From contig NZ_CP040443.1 of the NCBI RefSeq assembly GCF_005843885.1, forward strand, positions 4,464,001 through 4,528,000: a stretch of 64,000 nt of DNA. The letters are read 5' to 3'. Of this stretch, positions 27,415 through 35,323 are shown piece by piece. The translations under genes and the position numbers were made by a program. Within the stretch, counting starts at the first letter, position 1, and every line of letters begins with the position of its first letter. The stretch comes from Escherichia sp. E4742. Lineage in GTDB: Bacteria > Pseudomonadota > Gammaproteobacteria > Enterobacterales > Enterobacteriaceae. Under the pieces are notes generated by a model, which saw only the letters and a program-made list of their open reading frames with translations, was not told where the DNA came from and ran no database searches.

Positions 27415-27822
27415 TTATTGATGCTTATTACGTTTGCGAGCTTCTAGTAGCTCGGTGAATAGGCGATTAAAATTCTCAACGCGGGCACGAAGTTCGCTGA
27501 TTTGTGCTTGTTGCTCTGATTTTGGTAGTGCGCGATATAATCGCAACATCTCAAACTCATCTTCCGATAAGTCTAAGGCGTTGTTGAGTGCAACTGGGGG
27601 ATCCGGTGTTTTATCCTCGTCGCCAAACAGTATCCAAGTCGGTGAGCATTGCAATACCTCGGCTAGGCGATGCAAATTTTGCCCGCGCGGGGCTGTATGG
27701 TCACTTTCCCACAATGAAATTGATGAGCCAGATACGCCAGCAGCCTTGCTTAAATCGTTTTGACTTAAGCCAACCTGTTTGCGTCTTTCTCTAATTCGTT
27801 GACCTAAAGTTTTCTCGTTCAT
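27415..27822 (-). CDS. XRE-family prophage repressor (RacR/CI-like)
   Basis: The 135-residue protein has an N-terminal HTH_3 domain (about residues 8-63; LSQNDLSKAAGVSGSSISLWE), then SPTWILFGD. A short C-terminal part (LSEDEFEMLRLYRALPKSEQ) is shared by RacR-type repressors. It lacks the S24 self-cleaving domain of lambda CI, so induction must work differently from RecA-stimulated autocleavage. It is divergent from the Cro-like gene, with operators between and downstream. I do not name it racR because it is shorter than K-12 RacR. Confidence 0.82.
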   Translation of the reverse strand: MNEKTLGQRIRERRKQVGLSQNDLSKAAGVSGSSISLWESDHTAPRGQNLHRLAEVLQCSPTWILFGDEDKTPDPPVALNNALDLSEDEFEMLRLYRALPKSEQQAQISELRARVENFNRLFTELLEARKRNKHQ

Positions 27823-27843
27823 ATTTAGATATCTTAATAATCC

Positions 27844-27887
27844 TTGACTTGAGATTCCTTGAGTGATTAATATTGAGAAAACTCAAG
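27844..27887 (+). promoter_or_regulatory. rightward early promoter PR with operators
   Basis: TTGACT (27844-27849) and TAATAT (27868-27873), spacing 18, form a good promoter for the Cro-like gene. The palindrome TTGAGAAAACTCAA (27873-27886) covers the start-site side, and two TTGAG half-sites lie in the spacer. The same core appears at PL. Confidence 0.75.
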
Positions 27888-27899
27888 TGTGGGGGAGTG

Positions 27900-28127
27900 A
27901 TGTTTAAATCAGACGTAATTAATTTTTATGGCACGAAGGCCAAAGTGGCGAAAGCTGCTGGCGTTGATCCATCTGCTGTTTCTCAATGGGGAGAACTGGT
28001 TCCCGAAGGTCGCGCGATGCGCCTACAAAAAGCATCTGGCGGGGAGCTTCAGTACGACCCCAAAGTTTATGACGAATATCGTAAGGCAAAACGACCTGGG
28101 AAGGTGATTCATGAAAATCAGGCATGA
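27900..28127 (+). CDS. Cro-like / YdaS-type DNA-binding protein
   Basis: 75 residues from the ATG at 27900 behind GGGGGAGTG. The helix-turn-helix is TKAKVAKAAGVDPSAVSQWGE, followed by LVPEGRAMRLQKASGG, as in P22 Cro-type proteins. It probably binds the same operators as the repressor and lowers early transcription. Its end overlaps the next gene by 17 bases. Confidence 0.8.
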   Translation: MFKSDVINFYGTKAKVAKAAGVDPSAVSQWGELVPEGRAMRLQKASGGELQYDPKVYDEYRKAKRPGKVIHENQA

Positions 28128-28533
28128 GCACATCGAATCAGTGCTGTTAGCCCTGGCAGCCGAAAAAGGGCAGGCGTGGGTCGCTAACGCAATTACTGAA
28201 GAATATCTGCGGCAGGGGGGCGGCGAATTGCCCCTGGTACCAGGCAAGGACTGGAATAATCAGCAGAACATCTATCACCGTTGGATAAAAGGTGAAACGA
28301 AAGCGCAAAGGGAAAAAATTCAGAAGCTGATCCCAGCAATTCTGGCAATTCTTCCGCGCGAGCTGCGTCATCGACTCTGCATCTTCGATACCCTGGAACG
28401 CCGTGCATTACTGGCGGCGCAGGAAGCGTTGAGTACGGCAATTGATGCGCATGATGATGCAGTTCAGGCCGTTTACCGGAAAGCGCATTTCAGCGGCGGT
28501 GGGTCTTCCGACGATTCTGTCATTGTTCATTAA
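28111..28533 (+). CDS. YdaT-family CII-like regulator
   Basis: The 140-residue protein has the exact length of K-12 YdaT and the same opening (MKI.HEHI), a WIKG...REKIQKLIPAILAILP core and a VIVH end. YdaT proteins (PF06254) of Rac-like prophages have been shown to act as counterparts of CII, and are toxic when overexpressed. Position after the Cro-like gene supports this. Confidence 0.75.
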   Translation: MKIRHEHIESVLLALAAEKGQAWVANAITEEYLRQGGGELPLVPGKDWNNQQNIYHRWIKGETKAQREKIQKLIPAILAILPRELRHRLCIFDTLERRALLAAQEALSTAIDAHDDAVQAVYRKAHFSGGGSSDDSVIVH

Positions 28534-28596
28534 GCAAAAGTTTCCATGCTGGTTGTGCTTATTCTAAGCCACCGGGCAGCATCATACGGGGCAATT

Positions 28597-29610
28597 ATGG
28601 CCGCATTACCATACATGCAACTGTACATAGCTGATTACCTGGCTGACACCATGCATTTGTCAGCAGAGGAACACGGTGCGTATTTGTTGCTGATGTTCAA
28701 TTACTGGCAAACAGGAAAGCCAATACCCAAAAACAGGCTGGCAAAAATTGCCCGTCTGACTAACGAGCGATGGGCTGATGTTGAACCATCCTTGCGGGAG
28801 TTTTTTTGCGATAACGGCGACGAATGGGTGCATCTTCGGATTGAGGAAGATCTGGCATCAGTCAGGGAAAAGTTAACCAAAAAATCAGCCGCAGGAAAAG
28901 CATCTGTTCAGGCCAGAAGAAGCAGAAAGGAAGCAGATGTTCAAACAAAACAAGAGAGAAATTTAACAGGTGTTCAAACATATGTTGGAGTGGTGTTTGA
29001 ACATGATGCCAACACAAAAGCAACTAATAAAGATACAGATCTAAAAGAATTAAACCCCACACATAACGCGCGCGTACGCGAGAGTACTCCGACAAGTGAA
29101 TCGAACGGTACGCCATCGCAGACAACGGAACCCGAATATCTTGACGGCCTGATTGAACCCATCGGGAAATTTCCGATGACCGATGGCTGGCATCCGTCGC
29201 TGGATTTTCGACGACGGGCTGCACTGTGGGGCGTTGCCCTGCCAGAGCCGGAATTTACACCTGCCGAACTTGCTGCCTTCCGGGACTACTGGACGGCGGA
29301 GGGGAAAGTTTTCACGCAGGTTCAGTGGGAGCAGAAATTCGCCCGTCACGTAAATCACGTCAGGGCGCAGGTTAAACCAGTCAGCAAGGGGGTGAGCCAT
29401 GCAGCAGCACCAGGTGGCACCGCATCACGGGCAGTTCGGGAAATTCGGGCAGCACGTGAACAGTGGGAACGTGAAAACGGATTTATCAGCGACGGAAACG
29501 GCGTGGAAGCTGTGGGAACTCATGGGGGAGGTTTATTCGAACCGCTGGACCCAGAAGAACGGAACCGCACCTTCGAAGCTCTGGATTGCACAGATTGGTG
29601 CGATGACTGA
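28597..29610 (+). CDS. YdaU-like phage replication initiator (DUF1376 + DnaT-like domain)
   Basis: 337 residues from the ATG at 28597 (MAALPYMQLYIADYLADT). The N-terminal winged-helix DUF1376 domain (about 1-95) is followed by a low-complexity linker. A DnaT-like domain (about 195-265; DGWHPSLDFRRRAALWGV ... WEQKFARHV) comes next. It likely recognises the phage origin and recruits the P-like helicase loader next to it. A 212-base overlap with the P gene is large but both frames look coding. Confidence 0.8.
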   Translation: MAALPYMQLYIADYLADTMHLSAEEHGAYLLLMFNYWQTGKPIPKNRLAKIARLTNERWADVEPSLREFFCDNGDEWVHLRIEEDLASVREKLTKKSAAGKASVQARRSRKEADVQTKQERNLTGVQTYVGVVFEHDANTKATNKDTDLKELNPTHNARVRESTPTSESNGTPSQTTEPEYLDGLIEPIGKFPMTDGWHPSLDFRRRAALWGVALPEPEFTPAELAAFRDYWTAEGKVFTQVQWEQKFARHVNHVRAQVKPVSKGVSHAAAPGGTASRAVREIRAAREQWERENGFISDGNGVEAVGTHGGGLFEPLDPEERNRTFEALDCTDWCDD

Positions 29611-30064
29611 GCAGCAAATCCGGCAGGTCTGCCGCCAGTGCATGGACCGCTGCCGGGCGGGTGAAACATGGCCTCCGGACCTGGCTGAGTTTGTGGCGCT
29701 GATTTCGGAGAGTGGGGCAAATCCATTTGGTCTGACGGTGGATAACGTGATGGAGGAGTACCGCCGCTGGCGCAACGAGTCCTGGCGATACGACGGGAGT
29801 GATAAATACCCGTGGTCTCAGCCCGTGCTGTATCACATTTGCCTCGAGATGCGGGCAAAAGGGATTGAGCGTCAGATGACCGAAGGGGAGTTAAAACGAC
29901 TTGCAGAACGGCAACTAGCGAAATGGGCAAAGCTTGTTGGTGATGGCCTCAGTGTTCCGCCCGTCCGGCGGCAACTGGTAGCACCAAAACGCCCGTCGGG
30001 GCCAACTCCAATTGAGTTGCTGAAACAGGAATATGAACGCCGGAAAGCGGCTGGGTTTGTTTGA
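29399..30064 (+). CDS. lambda P-like helicase loader
   Basis: The 221-residue protein matches the lambda P family: an ...AWKLWELMGEVYSNRW region, PPDLAEFVALI, then SWSQPVLYHICLEMR and ALAKWAKLV-like helices. P binds host DnaB and delivers it to the origin complex formed by the O-type protein. The first about 25 residues overlap the upstream gene; AAGGGGGTGAGCC precedes the chosen ATG. Confidence 0.78.
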   Translation: MQQHQVAPHHGQFGKFGQHVNSGNVKTDLSATETAWKLWELMGEVYSNRWTQKNGTAPSKLWIAQIGAMTEQQIRQVCRQCMDRCRAGETWPPDLAEFVALISESGANPFGLTVDNVMEEYRRWRNESWRYDGSDKYPWSQPVLYHICLEMRAKGIERQMTEGELKRLAERQLAKWAKLVGDGLSVPPVRRQLVAPKRPSGPTPIELLKQEYERRKAAGFV

Positions 30065-30095
30065 GTTGAGAAGTAATTTTACCGGGAGGAAATTT

Positions 30096-30857
30096 ATGGA
30101 GACTGTTTTTGACGCACTGAAAGCAATGGGAAAAGCCACGTCGGTAGAACTGGCTACGCGACTTGATATCAGTCGAGAAGAAGTGCTGAACGAGCTGTGG
30201 GAACTGAAAAAGGCTGGCTTCGTTGATAAAAGCGTATACACCTGGCGTGTGGCTGATAACAACGTTCAGCAGGAACAGCCAGCACAGGCAGTACTGCCGG
30301 AAGAAACCACCACGGCAACAGTCGTGAAAATTTCGGAGAGCGATTTAAAAGCGACGATTGAGCAACGTGGACCACAAACGGCGGATGAACTGGCTACGCT
30401 GTTCGGTACCACATCCCGCAAAGTGGCTTCAACGCTGGCAATGGCAATCAGCAAAGGTCGTCTGATTCGCGTAAACCAGAACGGTAAATTTCGTTACTGC
30501 ATACCGGGCGATAATTTGCTGGTGCAGCCAGAAAACACTTCCGAGGTCGAAACTAGCGGTAAGTCCCAGCTTCAGCCTGCAGAGGCCATTTTACCAGCCC
30601 TGGAAGCGGCGACGCAGGAAGATATTAAAACAGAAACTGTGGCGGACATTGTGCAATCGTTGCCATCGTTTACTGAAACGCGCGCGGATGACCTGATTTT
30701 ACCATCACTGCATATGGCAAACCGCGAACTGCGTCGGGCGAAAGGCCATGTCCAGAAGTGGGAGCGTATCTGCGCCGCGCTGCGAGAGTTGAACAAGCAC
30801 CGGGATATTGTCCGACAGATTGTCGATTCCTCCAGTCGTATTGTGTCGGAAAAGTGA
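30096..30857 (+). CDS. DUF1627-family phage protein with tandem winged helices
   Basis: 253 residues from the ATG at 30096 behind GGGAGGAAATTT. Two winged-helix units are visible: residues about 1-50 (ATSVELATRLDISREEVLNEL) and about 90-145 (TADELATLFGTTSRKVASTL). A helical C-terminal segment (MANRELRRAKGHVQKWERI) is typical of DUF1627. Probably DNA-binding; exact role unknown. Confidence 0.72.
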   Translation: METVFDALKAMGKATSVELATRLDISREEVLNELWELKKAGFVDKSVYTWRVADNNVQQEQPAQAVLPEETTTATVVKISESDLKATIEQRGPQTADELATLFGTTSRKVASTLAMAISKGRLIRVNQNGKFRYCIPGDNLLVQPENTSEVETSGKSQLQPAEAILPALEAATQEDIKTETVADIVQSLPSFTETRADDLILPSLHMANRELRRAKGHVQKWERICAALRELNKHRDIVRQIVDSSSRIVSEK

Positions 30858-30872
30858 TTGCCGGAGGCGCTT

Positions 30873-31295
30873 ATGGCAAAAGTTTTTACACAAGAAGAGC
30901 GGGAAAAAATTAAGGGGCAGGTTGTTGAACTTGTGCGCCAGAGTGGGCGCGAGACGCTACGACAACTGGAAGCTAAGACGGGTGCGACAAGATATTTAAT
31001 GAGCGTTCTCGCCAGAGAGCTGGTTGCCAGTGGCGATGTATACAATTCTGGCTACGGGTTATTTCCGTCTGAACAGGCTCGTAAGGACTGGCAAAACGCC
31101 CGTAAAAAACTATCAAGAGCAAAGGTGAAGAAACCGGTTGTGGTTGATCCTGACCTTATCTGGTCATTACCAGACGGAGAAATACGCCGCTACGACAGGC
31201 GTATGAACATAATCTGTCGCGAGTGCAGGAAAAGTGAAGCTATGCAGCGTGTGCTGGCGTTTTATCAGGGGAAATTTCAGGAGGTGGTGCGGTGA
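30873..31295 (+). CDS. phage protein with N-terminal winged helix
   Basis: 140 residues from the ATG at 30873 (GGAGGCGCTT upstream). The N-terminal half (VVELVRQSGRETLRQLEAKT) looks like a winged helix-turn-helix, followed by YLMSVLARELVASGDVYNSGYG. A later CRECRKS cysteine pair could bind zinc. It shares a 4-base overlap with the next gene. Function not known. Confidence 0.65.
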   Translation: MAKVFTQEEREKIKGQVVELVRQSGRETLRQLEAKTGATRYLMSVLARELVASGDVYNSGYGLFPSEQARKDWQNARKKLSRAKVKKPVVVDPDLIWSLPDGEIRRYDRRMNIICRECRKSEAMQRVLAFYQGKFQEVVR

Positions 31296-31549
31296 GTGAA
31301 TCAAAATGCAGGGTTAATGGCAATCAGATAGAACCGTGTGCGGCATTGGCAAAAGCACTCGAATATGGAAATCCAACATTTAAGAGCAAAGGTATATTTA
31401 TCCCGGGGCGTGTGAACATAAACACTGGCGAGCCAGGCTTAGACATTGCTCAAATTCACTCTGGTCAATATGTCGGTCGTGGCGTTGCAATGTGTTTTTG
31501 CCCGTTCTGTGGTGAAAGTCTGAAAACGTGGGAGAACAGAAATAAATGA
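31292..31549 (+). CDS. small zinc-ribbon phage protein
   Basis: 85 residues from a GTG at 31292 with GGAGGTGGTGC upstream, overlapping the previous stop. Cysteines occur at the N-terminus (KCRV, EPC) and in a C-terminal CFCPFCGESL ribbon of the type found in many lambdoid early proteins. Function unknown. Confidence 0.65.
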   Translation: MSESKCRVNGNQIEPCAALAKALEYGNPTFKSKGIFIPGRVNINTGEPGLDIAQIHSGQYVGRGVAMCFCPFCGESLKTWENRNK

Positions 31550-31853
31550 AATTAAAGAAATACCAGTAATACGTGATGAATATGGCTGCTGGACGCATCC
31601 TGAATATGAAAAATTCTGTGATGGTAGGGAATATATTTCAACGGAAGAGTTTAACGCCTGGATGGCGGAAAATAATCTTCAATGCGTCCTCTGCTTCAGA
31701 GACGAAGGATGTGCTGACCTTGATGCGTGTGATGCTGATATTTCTGCATGGGAACCGGAACGACCAGAGGGCGATGGATGGTTTATTGGTTCGATACATG
31801 ACACCGAAGATGGCCCGGTTTGTGTATGGCTGAGAAATAAGGCCGAAGAATAA
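31542..31853 (+). CDS. acidic phage protein without a standard start codon
   Basis: The coding frame is clear from NEIKEIPVIRDEYGCWTHPEY through EEFNAWMAENNLQ to WLRNKAEE. No ATG, GTG or TTG exists in frame before 31662. The best start by position is the ATA at 31542, seven bases after GGGAG, or ATT at 31551. If only the internal ATG at 31662 is used, the protein is 63 residues. The related proteins I recall start at the position of the ATA, so a start-codon mutation is likely. Confidence 0.55.
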   Translation: MNEIKEIPVIRDEYGCWTHPEYEKFCDGREYISTEEFNAWMAENNLQCVLCFRDEGCADLDACDADISAWEPERPEGDGWFIGSIHDTEDGPVCVWLRNKAEE

Positions 31854-31957
31854 AGGCTATAAACCACCTGACAACAAAACACTGAAAAATTAAATCAGAA
31901 GTGATTTTTATTAAATCCTTAACAGGAGGGGGTTCTGTACCCTCAAATAATAAGGAG

Positions 31958-31975
31958 ACCGCCCGAAAGGGCGGT
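31958..31975 (+). promoter_or_regulatory. hairpin adjoining the ribosome-binding site of the Q-like gene
   Basis: A 7-base GC stem, ACCGCCC / GGGCGGT, with GAAA tetraloop ends 1-2 bases before the GGAG ribosome-binding sequence of the gene at 31986. There is no T-tract, so it is more likely a translation or RNA-stability element than a terminator. Confidence 0.5.
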
Positions 31976-31985
31976 GGAGATAATA

Positions 31986-32507
31986 ATGGAAATAACGAAA
32001 GAACGATTATTGGAAATAGCAAATCTTAGTGATAGGGCATTAAGTGATGGGAGAATTATTTCTCCTGATGCCTATGAATCAGTTACGAGTATAGAAATAA
32101 CAACAATGGCTAGAATGCTGCTTGGTTATTTCAAAATAGAGAATAAAAATCAGATGGATAGTAATTTTGATATATGTGAGCTTTTAGACGGTTGGGGGGC
32201 TTGGGTTGTGGCTGGTAATAGTTCTATATATTGGCAGGAAATAGCTGATAAATATAAAAATATTTTTCCTCATGGCAAAAAATTACGTCGTCAGTGCAGC
32301 AATGATGAAGGGCGAGTGATTGACATTAGTATCCTTAGGTTAGAAAGATATAAGCAACAAGAATATGAGTTAATTGTTGCTCATTTCGTGATTGGTTTAT
32401 CTCTTCGTGCTATTGCAAAGCAACAAGGATGTTCAGATGGAACAATTCGTAAAAGATTGCAAAAAGCCTTAGGTTTTCTGAGCGGATATATAGCAATTAC
32501 CAGTTAA
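31986..32507 (+). CDS. Q-type antiterminator with an early-protein N-terminal extension
   Basis: 173 residues from the ATG at 31986. Residues about 65-165 (GWGAWVVAGNSSIYW ... LRRQCSNDEGRVID ... HFVIGLSLRAIAKQQG ... TIRKRLQKALGF) align with the PF06530 antitermination Q family, including its helix-turn-helix. Residues 1-50 (MEITKERLLEIANL ... ITTMARMLLGY) instead match the opening of unrelated early lambdoid proteins. This looks like a fusion. Q proteins let polymerase read past terminators from the late promoter, but a DUF1133 gene of similar role lies 5 kb downstream. Confidence 0.68.
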   Translation: MEITKERLLEIANLSDRALSDGRIISPDAYESVTSIEITTMARMLLGYFKIENKNQMDSNFDICELLDGWGAWVVAGNSSIYWQEIADKYKNIFPHGKKLRRQCSNDEGRVIDISILRLERYKQQEYELIVAHFVIGLSLRAIAKQQGCSDGTIRKRLQKALGFLSGYIAITS

Positions 32508-32559
32508 GAGTCTGCGGATTTTTTACCAGTGTAATGGTATAAGGATACTCCCATGTGTC

Positions 32560-33143
32560 TTACATGATATGGAAGCGCTGTTGCTGGATGCTTTGAGATA
32601 CTCTTAAAGCGGAGGGGAGAGCCTTCCGCTTCAATTTCTGCGTCCGAAACAGTCGTAGAGAAAATTCTTTCCATTCATTGAATTTTACTGCTGATTTGTC
32701 AGACTTTATATAAATTAGAATTCCTCCATGATCGTCACGTGACGTACCCGTGCCGTAACGTTCGGTTAGCTGAATCCAGCCATTGTGAATAGACTTGGGG
32801 CCTCTCCATAATTTTGCTTCACCAATCCATTCGAATTTTCCGAATTGATGTTTAACTAATAAATCAACGTGACCGCCATGTTGAGTATCATGTTCAACAT
32901 CATAAAACCTACCTTTCAGGAAATTTTGATCGACGCTGTTAGCTCGTCCTCTCCCCACTTGGCATCTTGATAGAAGTGTTTGTCATTTTCTAAATTCTGA
33001 ATAGCGTCGTCTAAATCTTCATAGAGTTGCTTTACAAAAATATTTTTGTCTGCAGCTAATTTTCTTTGAACCATTCCCCTAAATTCAGGATCCATTCTAA
33101 TTAATGATTGAAGATCTGCAGTACAGATGTTTACATCACTCAT
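32560..33143 (-). pseudogene. PD-(D/E)XK restriction-endonuclease-like protein, frameshifted
   Basis: The first frame starts at 33143 (MSDVNICTADLQ) and ends at 32916 after ELTASIKIS. The coding signal continues in a second frame at LKGRFYDVEHDTQHGGHVDLLV to the end at 32560. Loss of one base near TTTCCTGAAAGG (about 32908-32919) explains it. The second part has a nuclease core: Asp in GGHVDLLVKHQ, then EAK in FEWIGEAKLW, 13 residues apart, the PD-(D/E)XK pattern, and a later WIQLTERYG helix. Restored length is about 194 residues. It is the last gene of an overlapping three-gene operon; translation by ribosomal frameshifting cannot be excluded. Confidence 0.62.
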
Positions 33144-33564
33144 GCAGACTCTCCAAAAGACTCGAAGGAGTAAAGTATGGATAAAGATACTGGCTAAAAT
33201 TTTCAACCAATTCGCCAGTTTCTGGATGGTAAAAACTTCCTGTGTCTAAAGCATAGGAAATAAGATCATCTTCAACTGGGATTGGTTCTTCCGTTAAATT
33301 ATCAATGTATTGAAAATGCATATCCAATAGATGTGCTTTATAGCTAGATAAATAATCTGTTGCTTTTATTAGCAGGATATAGTCATCTTTCGTGTCAGTT
33401 AGATAGGTCAAACCATTGATAAGAGTTTTGTATGTAAAGTGATTGATATTTTTAGCATCTTTACTAACCAGAAAAAGAAAAAGATCACGACACACACGGC
33501 GAGCAGGATCATTAAAATCCTGCTCTATTTGCGTGATAATGTCGTGATATATACTCTTTTTCAT
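33136..33564 (-). CDS. unrecognised middle gene of the antisense cassette
   Basis: A 142-residue acidic, aromatic-rich helical protein (MKKSIYHDIITQIEQDF ... YLYPYFTPSSLLESLHE). No motif recognised. Its ATG overlaps the upstream stop (ATGA), and its stop overlaps the ATG of the nuclease gene by 8 bases, so the three are translationally coupled. A+T content is well above that of the phage genes on either side, suggesting recent acquisition. Confidence 0.65.
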   Translation of the reverse strand: MKKSIYHDIITQIEQDFNDPARRVCRDLFLFLVSKDAKNINHFTYKTLINGLTYLTDTKDDYILLIKATDYLSSYKAHLLDMHFQYIDNLTEEPIPVEDDLISYALDTGSFYHPETGELVENFSQYLYPYFTPSSLLESLHE

Positions 33565-34652
33565 TTATGGCCTGATGATTTCGCTCTTCTTTTCTCTTCA
33601 CAGGACTTAACAGAATCCAATATTTTTTCAACAATAAATATAATCGAATCAATATTGTTACAGTTCTTCGCAATTGCTTCATGCAACCTAATTCTAGGAT
33701 TATCAAGCATCGTCCTTTTCCCTGGTAATATTAACTCTACTGATAAAATATGTGAAGAATTTTGTGGTAAATCCCAAACTTTTCCCAACTTAAACTTTGT
33801 CAGTATTGGGCTTGCGGACTCTCCACTATGATGGTAAACATCTTGACGCAAACACTTTTGACTTGGTTTGAGTTTTAAAGAACTTGTATTGCCATCTGAG
33901 GTGATAAAAGATACATGAGAAATTCTGCCATCTACTTTTTCGTAAAGATCTTGTATTGAACCAAATAATTCAAGAGGATTGTTTAAAATAACGCCAGCTT
34001 CTTCTTTTATAAATTTAGCCACAAGGTATTGTTGAGGCTGTGATTCACTTCTTGGAAGGATAGATAAATCAATCGTAAGAATTAATATTTTTTCTGCAGG
34101 CATTAGCATGATGGTATTAAAGCATTGCGTGACTTGGCGTGTTTTGCATTTTATTTCTCCGCCATTAGCACGTAATTCCATACCCGCATCGCTAAGATGT
34201 GTTGGGTCAAGTTCTATCACTTCAGTGTAATACGCTTTGGATAAAAAAACAGCGGTGTCAATTTGTTTGTCACGAATGATATCTTGACGTAGTTCAGCAA
34301 AATGCAGCTCAGTATCAGCAACTAACAGCTCCTCTCTGGATAAAGGCGTTGGGTATTTTTCTGAGAAGGGGCTATTGTCCTTTTTCTGATTTGTGAAAAT
34401 TGTTTGTAATTTTGCTACGTCTTCATCGGTGATTTTATAAATAGAAAGTAATCGATTCCCGCTAAAAATTAAACCTTTCCAGAAATCGTCGATCCTGTCT
34501 TTTAGGTCGGGATTATGCTGAACTACACTATTTACACGTTCAATAAAAAGGGGTAATCCTTGGGCTGTTACACCCAGTGATGAACCAAGAAGCTTACGGG
34601 TGTTGCGCCAGCCAAAGCGCGAATTGATGTTTTTTACTGTCTGCTCAAGCAT
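33561..34652 (-). CDS. unrecognised first gene of the antisense cassette
   Basis: A 363-residue soluble protein starting at the ATG at 34652 behind AAGGAAG (a GTG two codons upstream is possible). The N-terminal 60 residues are helical (VKNINSRFGWRNTRKLLGSSLGV). The remainder is mixed alpha/beta with a Cys/Lys-rich GGEIKCKTRQVTQCF segment and a basic C-terminus (EEKRRAKSSGHK). I do not recognise the family. Partnership with a nuclease gene in reverse orientation inside a prophage is typical of anti-phage cargo, but that is inference only. Confidence 0.65.
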   Translation of the reverse strand: MLEQTVKNINSRFGWRNTRKLLGSSLGVTAQGLPLFIERVNSVVQHNPDLKDRIDDFWKGLIFSGNRLLSIYKITDEDVAKLQTIFTNQKKDNSPFSEKYPTPLSREELLVADTELHFAELRQDIIRDKQIDTAVFLSKAYYTEVIELDPTHLSDAGMELRANGGEIKCKTRQVTQCFNTIMLMPAEKILILTIDLSILPRSESQPQQYLVAKFIKEEAGVILNNPLELFGSIQDLYEKVDGRISHVSFITSDGNTSSLKLKPSQKCLRQDVYHHSGESASPILTKFKLGKVWDLPQNSSHILSVELILPGKRTMLDNPRIRLHEAIAKNCNNIDSIIFIVEKILDSVKSCEEKRRAKSSGHK

Positions 34653-34829
34653 TAACACTTCCTTAATTTTCCCTTAACAATTTAGGGTGCTAAACTTTTT
34701 AGGCAGTTTACACAAAAAAATAGTGCGTACGCAAAAACTATCTAACATGTTGAGCTTTAACCGGAAAATTTGTATATGTTGTGAGCATAAAGTTGGCTGA
34801 GAAATCTAAAACGGGTAGAATGACTGCGG

Positions 34830-35000
34830 GTGCTTGAGGCTATCTGCCTCGGGCATGAACACCAAAGGCAGATAGAGAAAAGCCCCAGTTAACATTACGC
34901 GTCCGGCAAGACGCTTAACATTAATCTGAGGCCATATCTGTATGCGACACATAAAGATTAGCCTCTTAACAGTAAGAAATCAACTAACAGGGGGGGGCTG
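34830..35000. ncRNA. hok leader and probable antisense Sok region
   Basis: TGAGGCTATCTGCCTCGGGC...AAAGGCAGATAGAGAAAAGCCCC is the arrangement seen upstream of chromosomal and phage hok genes, where a Sok-type antisense RNA pairs with the mRNA leader. The repeated CTATCTGCCT/AGGCAGATAG arms make a hairpin at 34840-34876. The exact RNA ends and a complete mok frame cannot be set by eye. Confidence 0.5.
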
Positions 35001-35002
35001 TA

Positions 35003-35155
35003 ATGCGAAGGAGCTATGTGTTTTGTCTGGTGGTGGTTTGTATCACCATTCTGGTATTTGTCTGGATGGTTCGCGGTTCGCTATGCGAACTGCACATCAA
35101 ACAGGGTAACACAGAGCTTTCGGCGTATTTAGCCTACGAAGTTGAAAAACGTTAA
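35003..35155 (+). CDS. Hok/Gef-family membrane toxin
   Basis: A 50-residue protein starting at 35003 with GGGGGGGCTGTA upstream. It has a transmembrane helix (VFCLVVVCITILVFVWMV) and the conserved C-terminal part RGSLCELHIKQGN...YLAYEVEKR, with the periplasmic Cys and AYE motif of Hok proteins. Expression collapses membrane potential unless an antisense RNA blocks translation. It would serve prophage maintenance or lysis, in a spot where lambdoid phages often carry it. Confidence 0.88.
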   Translation: MRRSYVFCLVVVCITILVFVWMVRGSLCELHIKQGNTELSAYLAYEVEKR

Positions 35156-35222
35156 GAGCCACGGCGGGGAGCAATCCCCGCCACTCTTTAAGTTGTCAGG
35201 TATCCTCAACGCACCCGCACTT

Positions 35223-35248
35223 AACCCGCTTCGGCGGGTTTTGTTTTT
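35223..35248 (+). terminator. terminator after hok
   Basis: AACCCGC / GCGGGTT stem with TTCG tetraloop (35223-35240), followed by TTGTTTTT. A second hairpin, GGCGGGGA/TCCCCGCC, lies at about 35164-35182, the usual 3' structure of hok mRNA. Confidence 0.85.
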
Positions 35249-35323
35249 CATGAATAAGGGATTAATAATTTTAACTGAAATTATATTGCCTTGTTGTCCG
35301 AATGGTTAGTTAATCATTCGATA

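Noticed and set aside
31573..31833. 86-codon frame over the start-less early gene
   Set aside because: It is in another frame from the conserved-looking protein and has no recognisable features.
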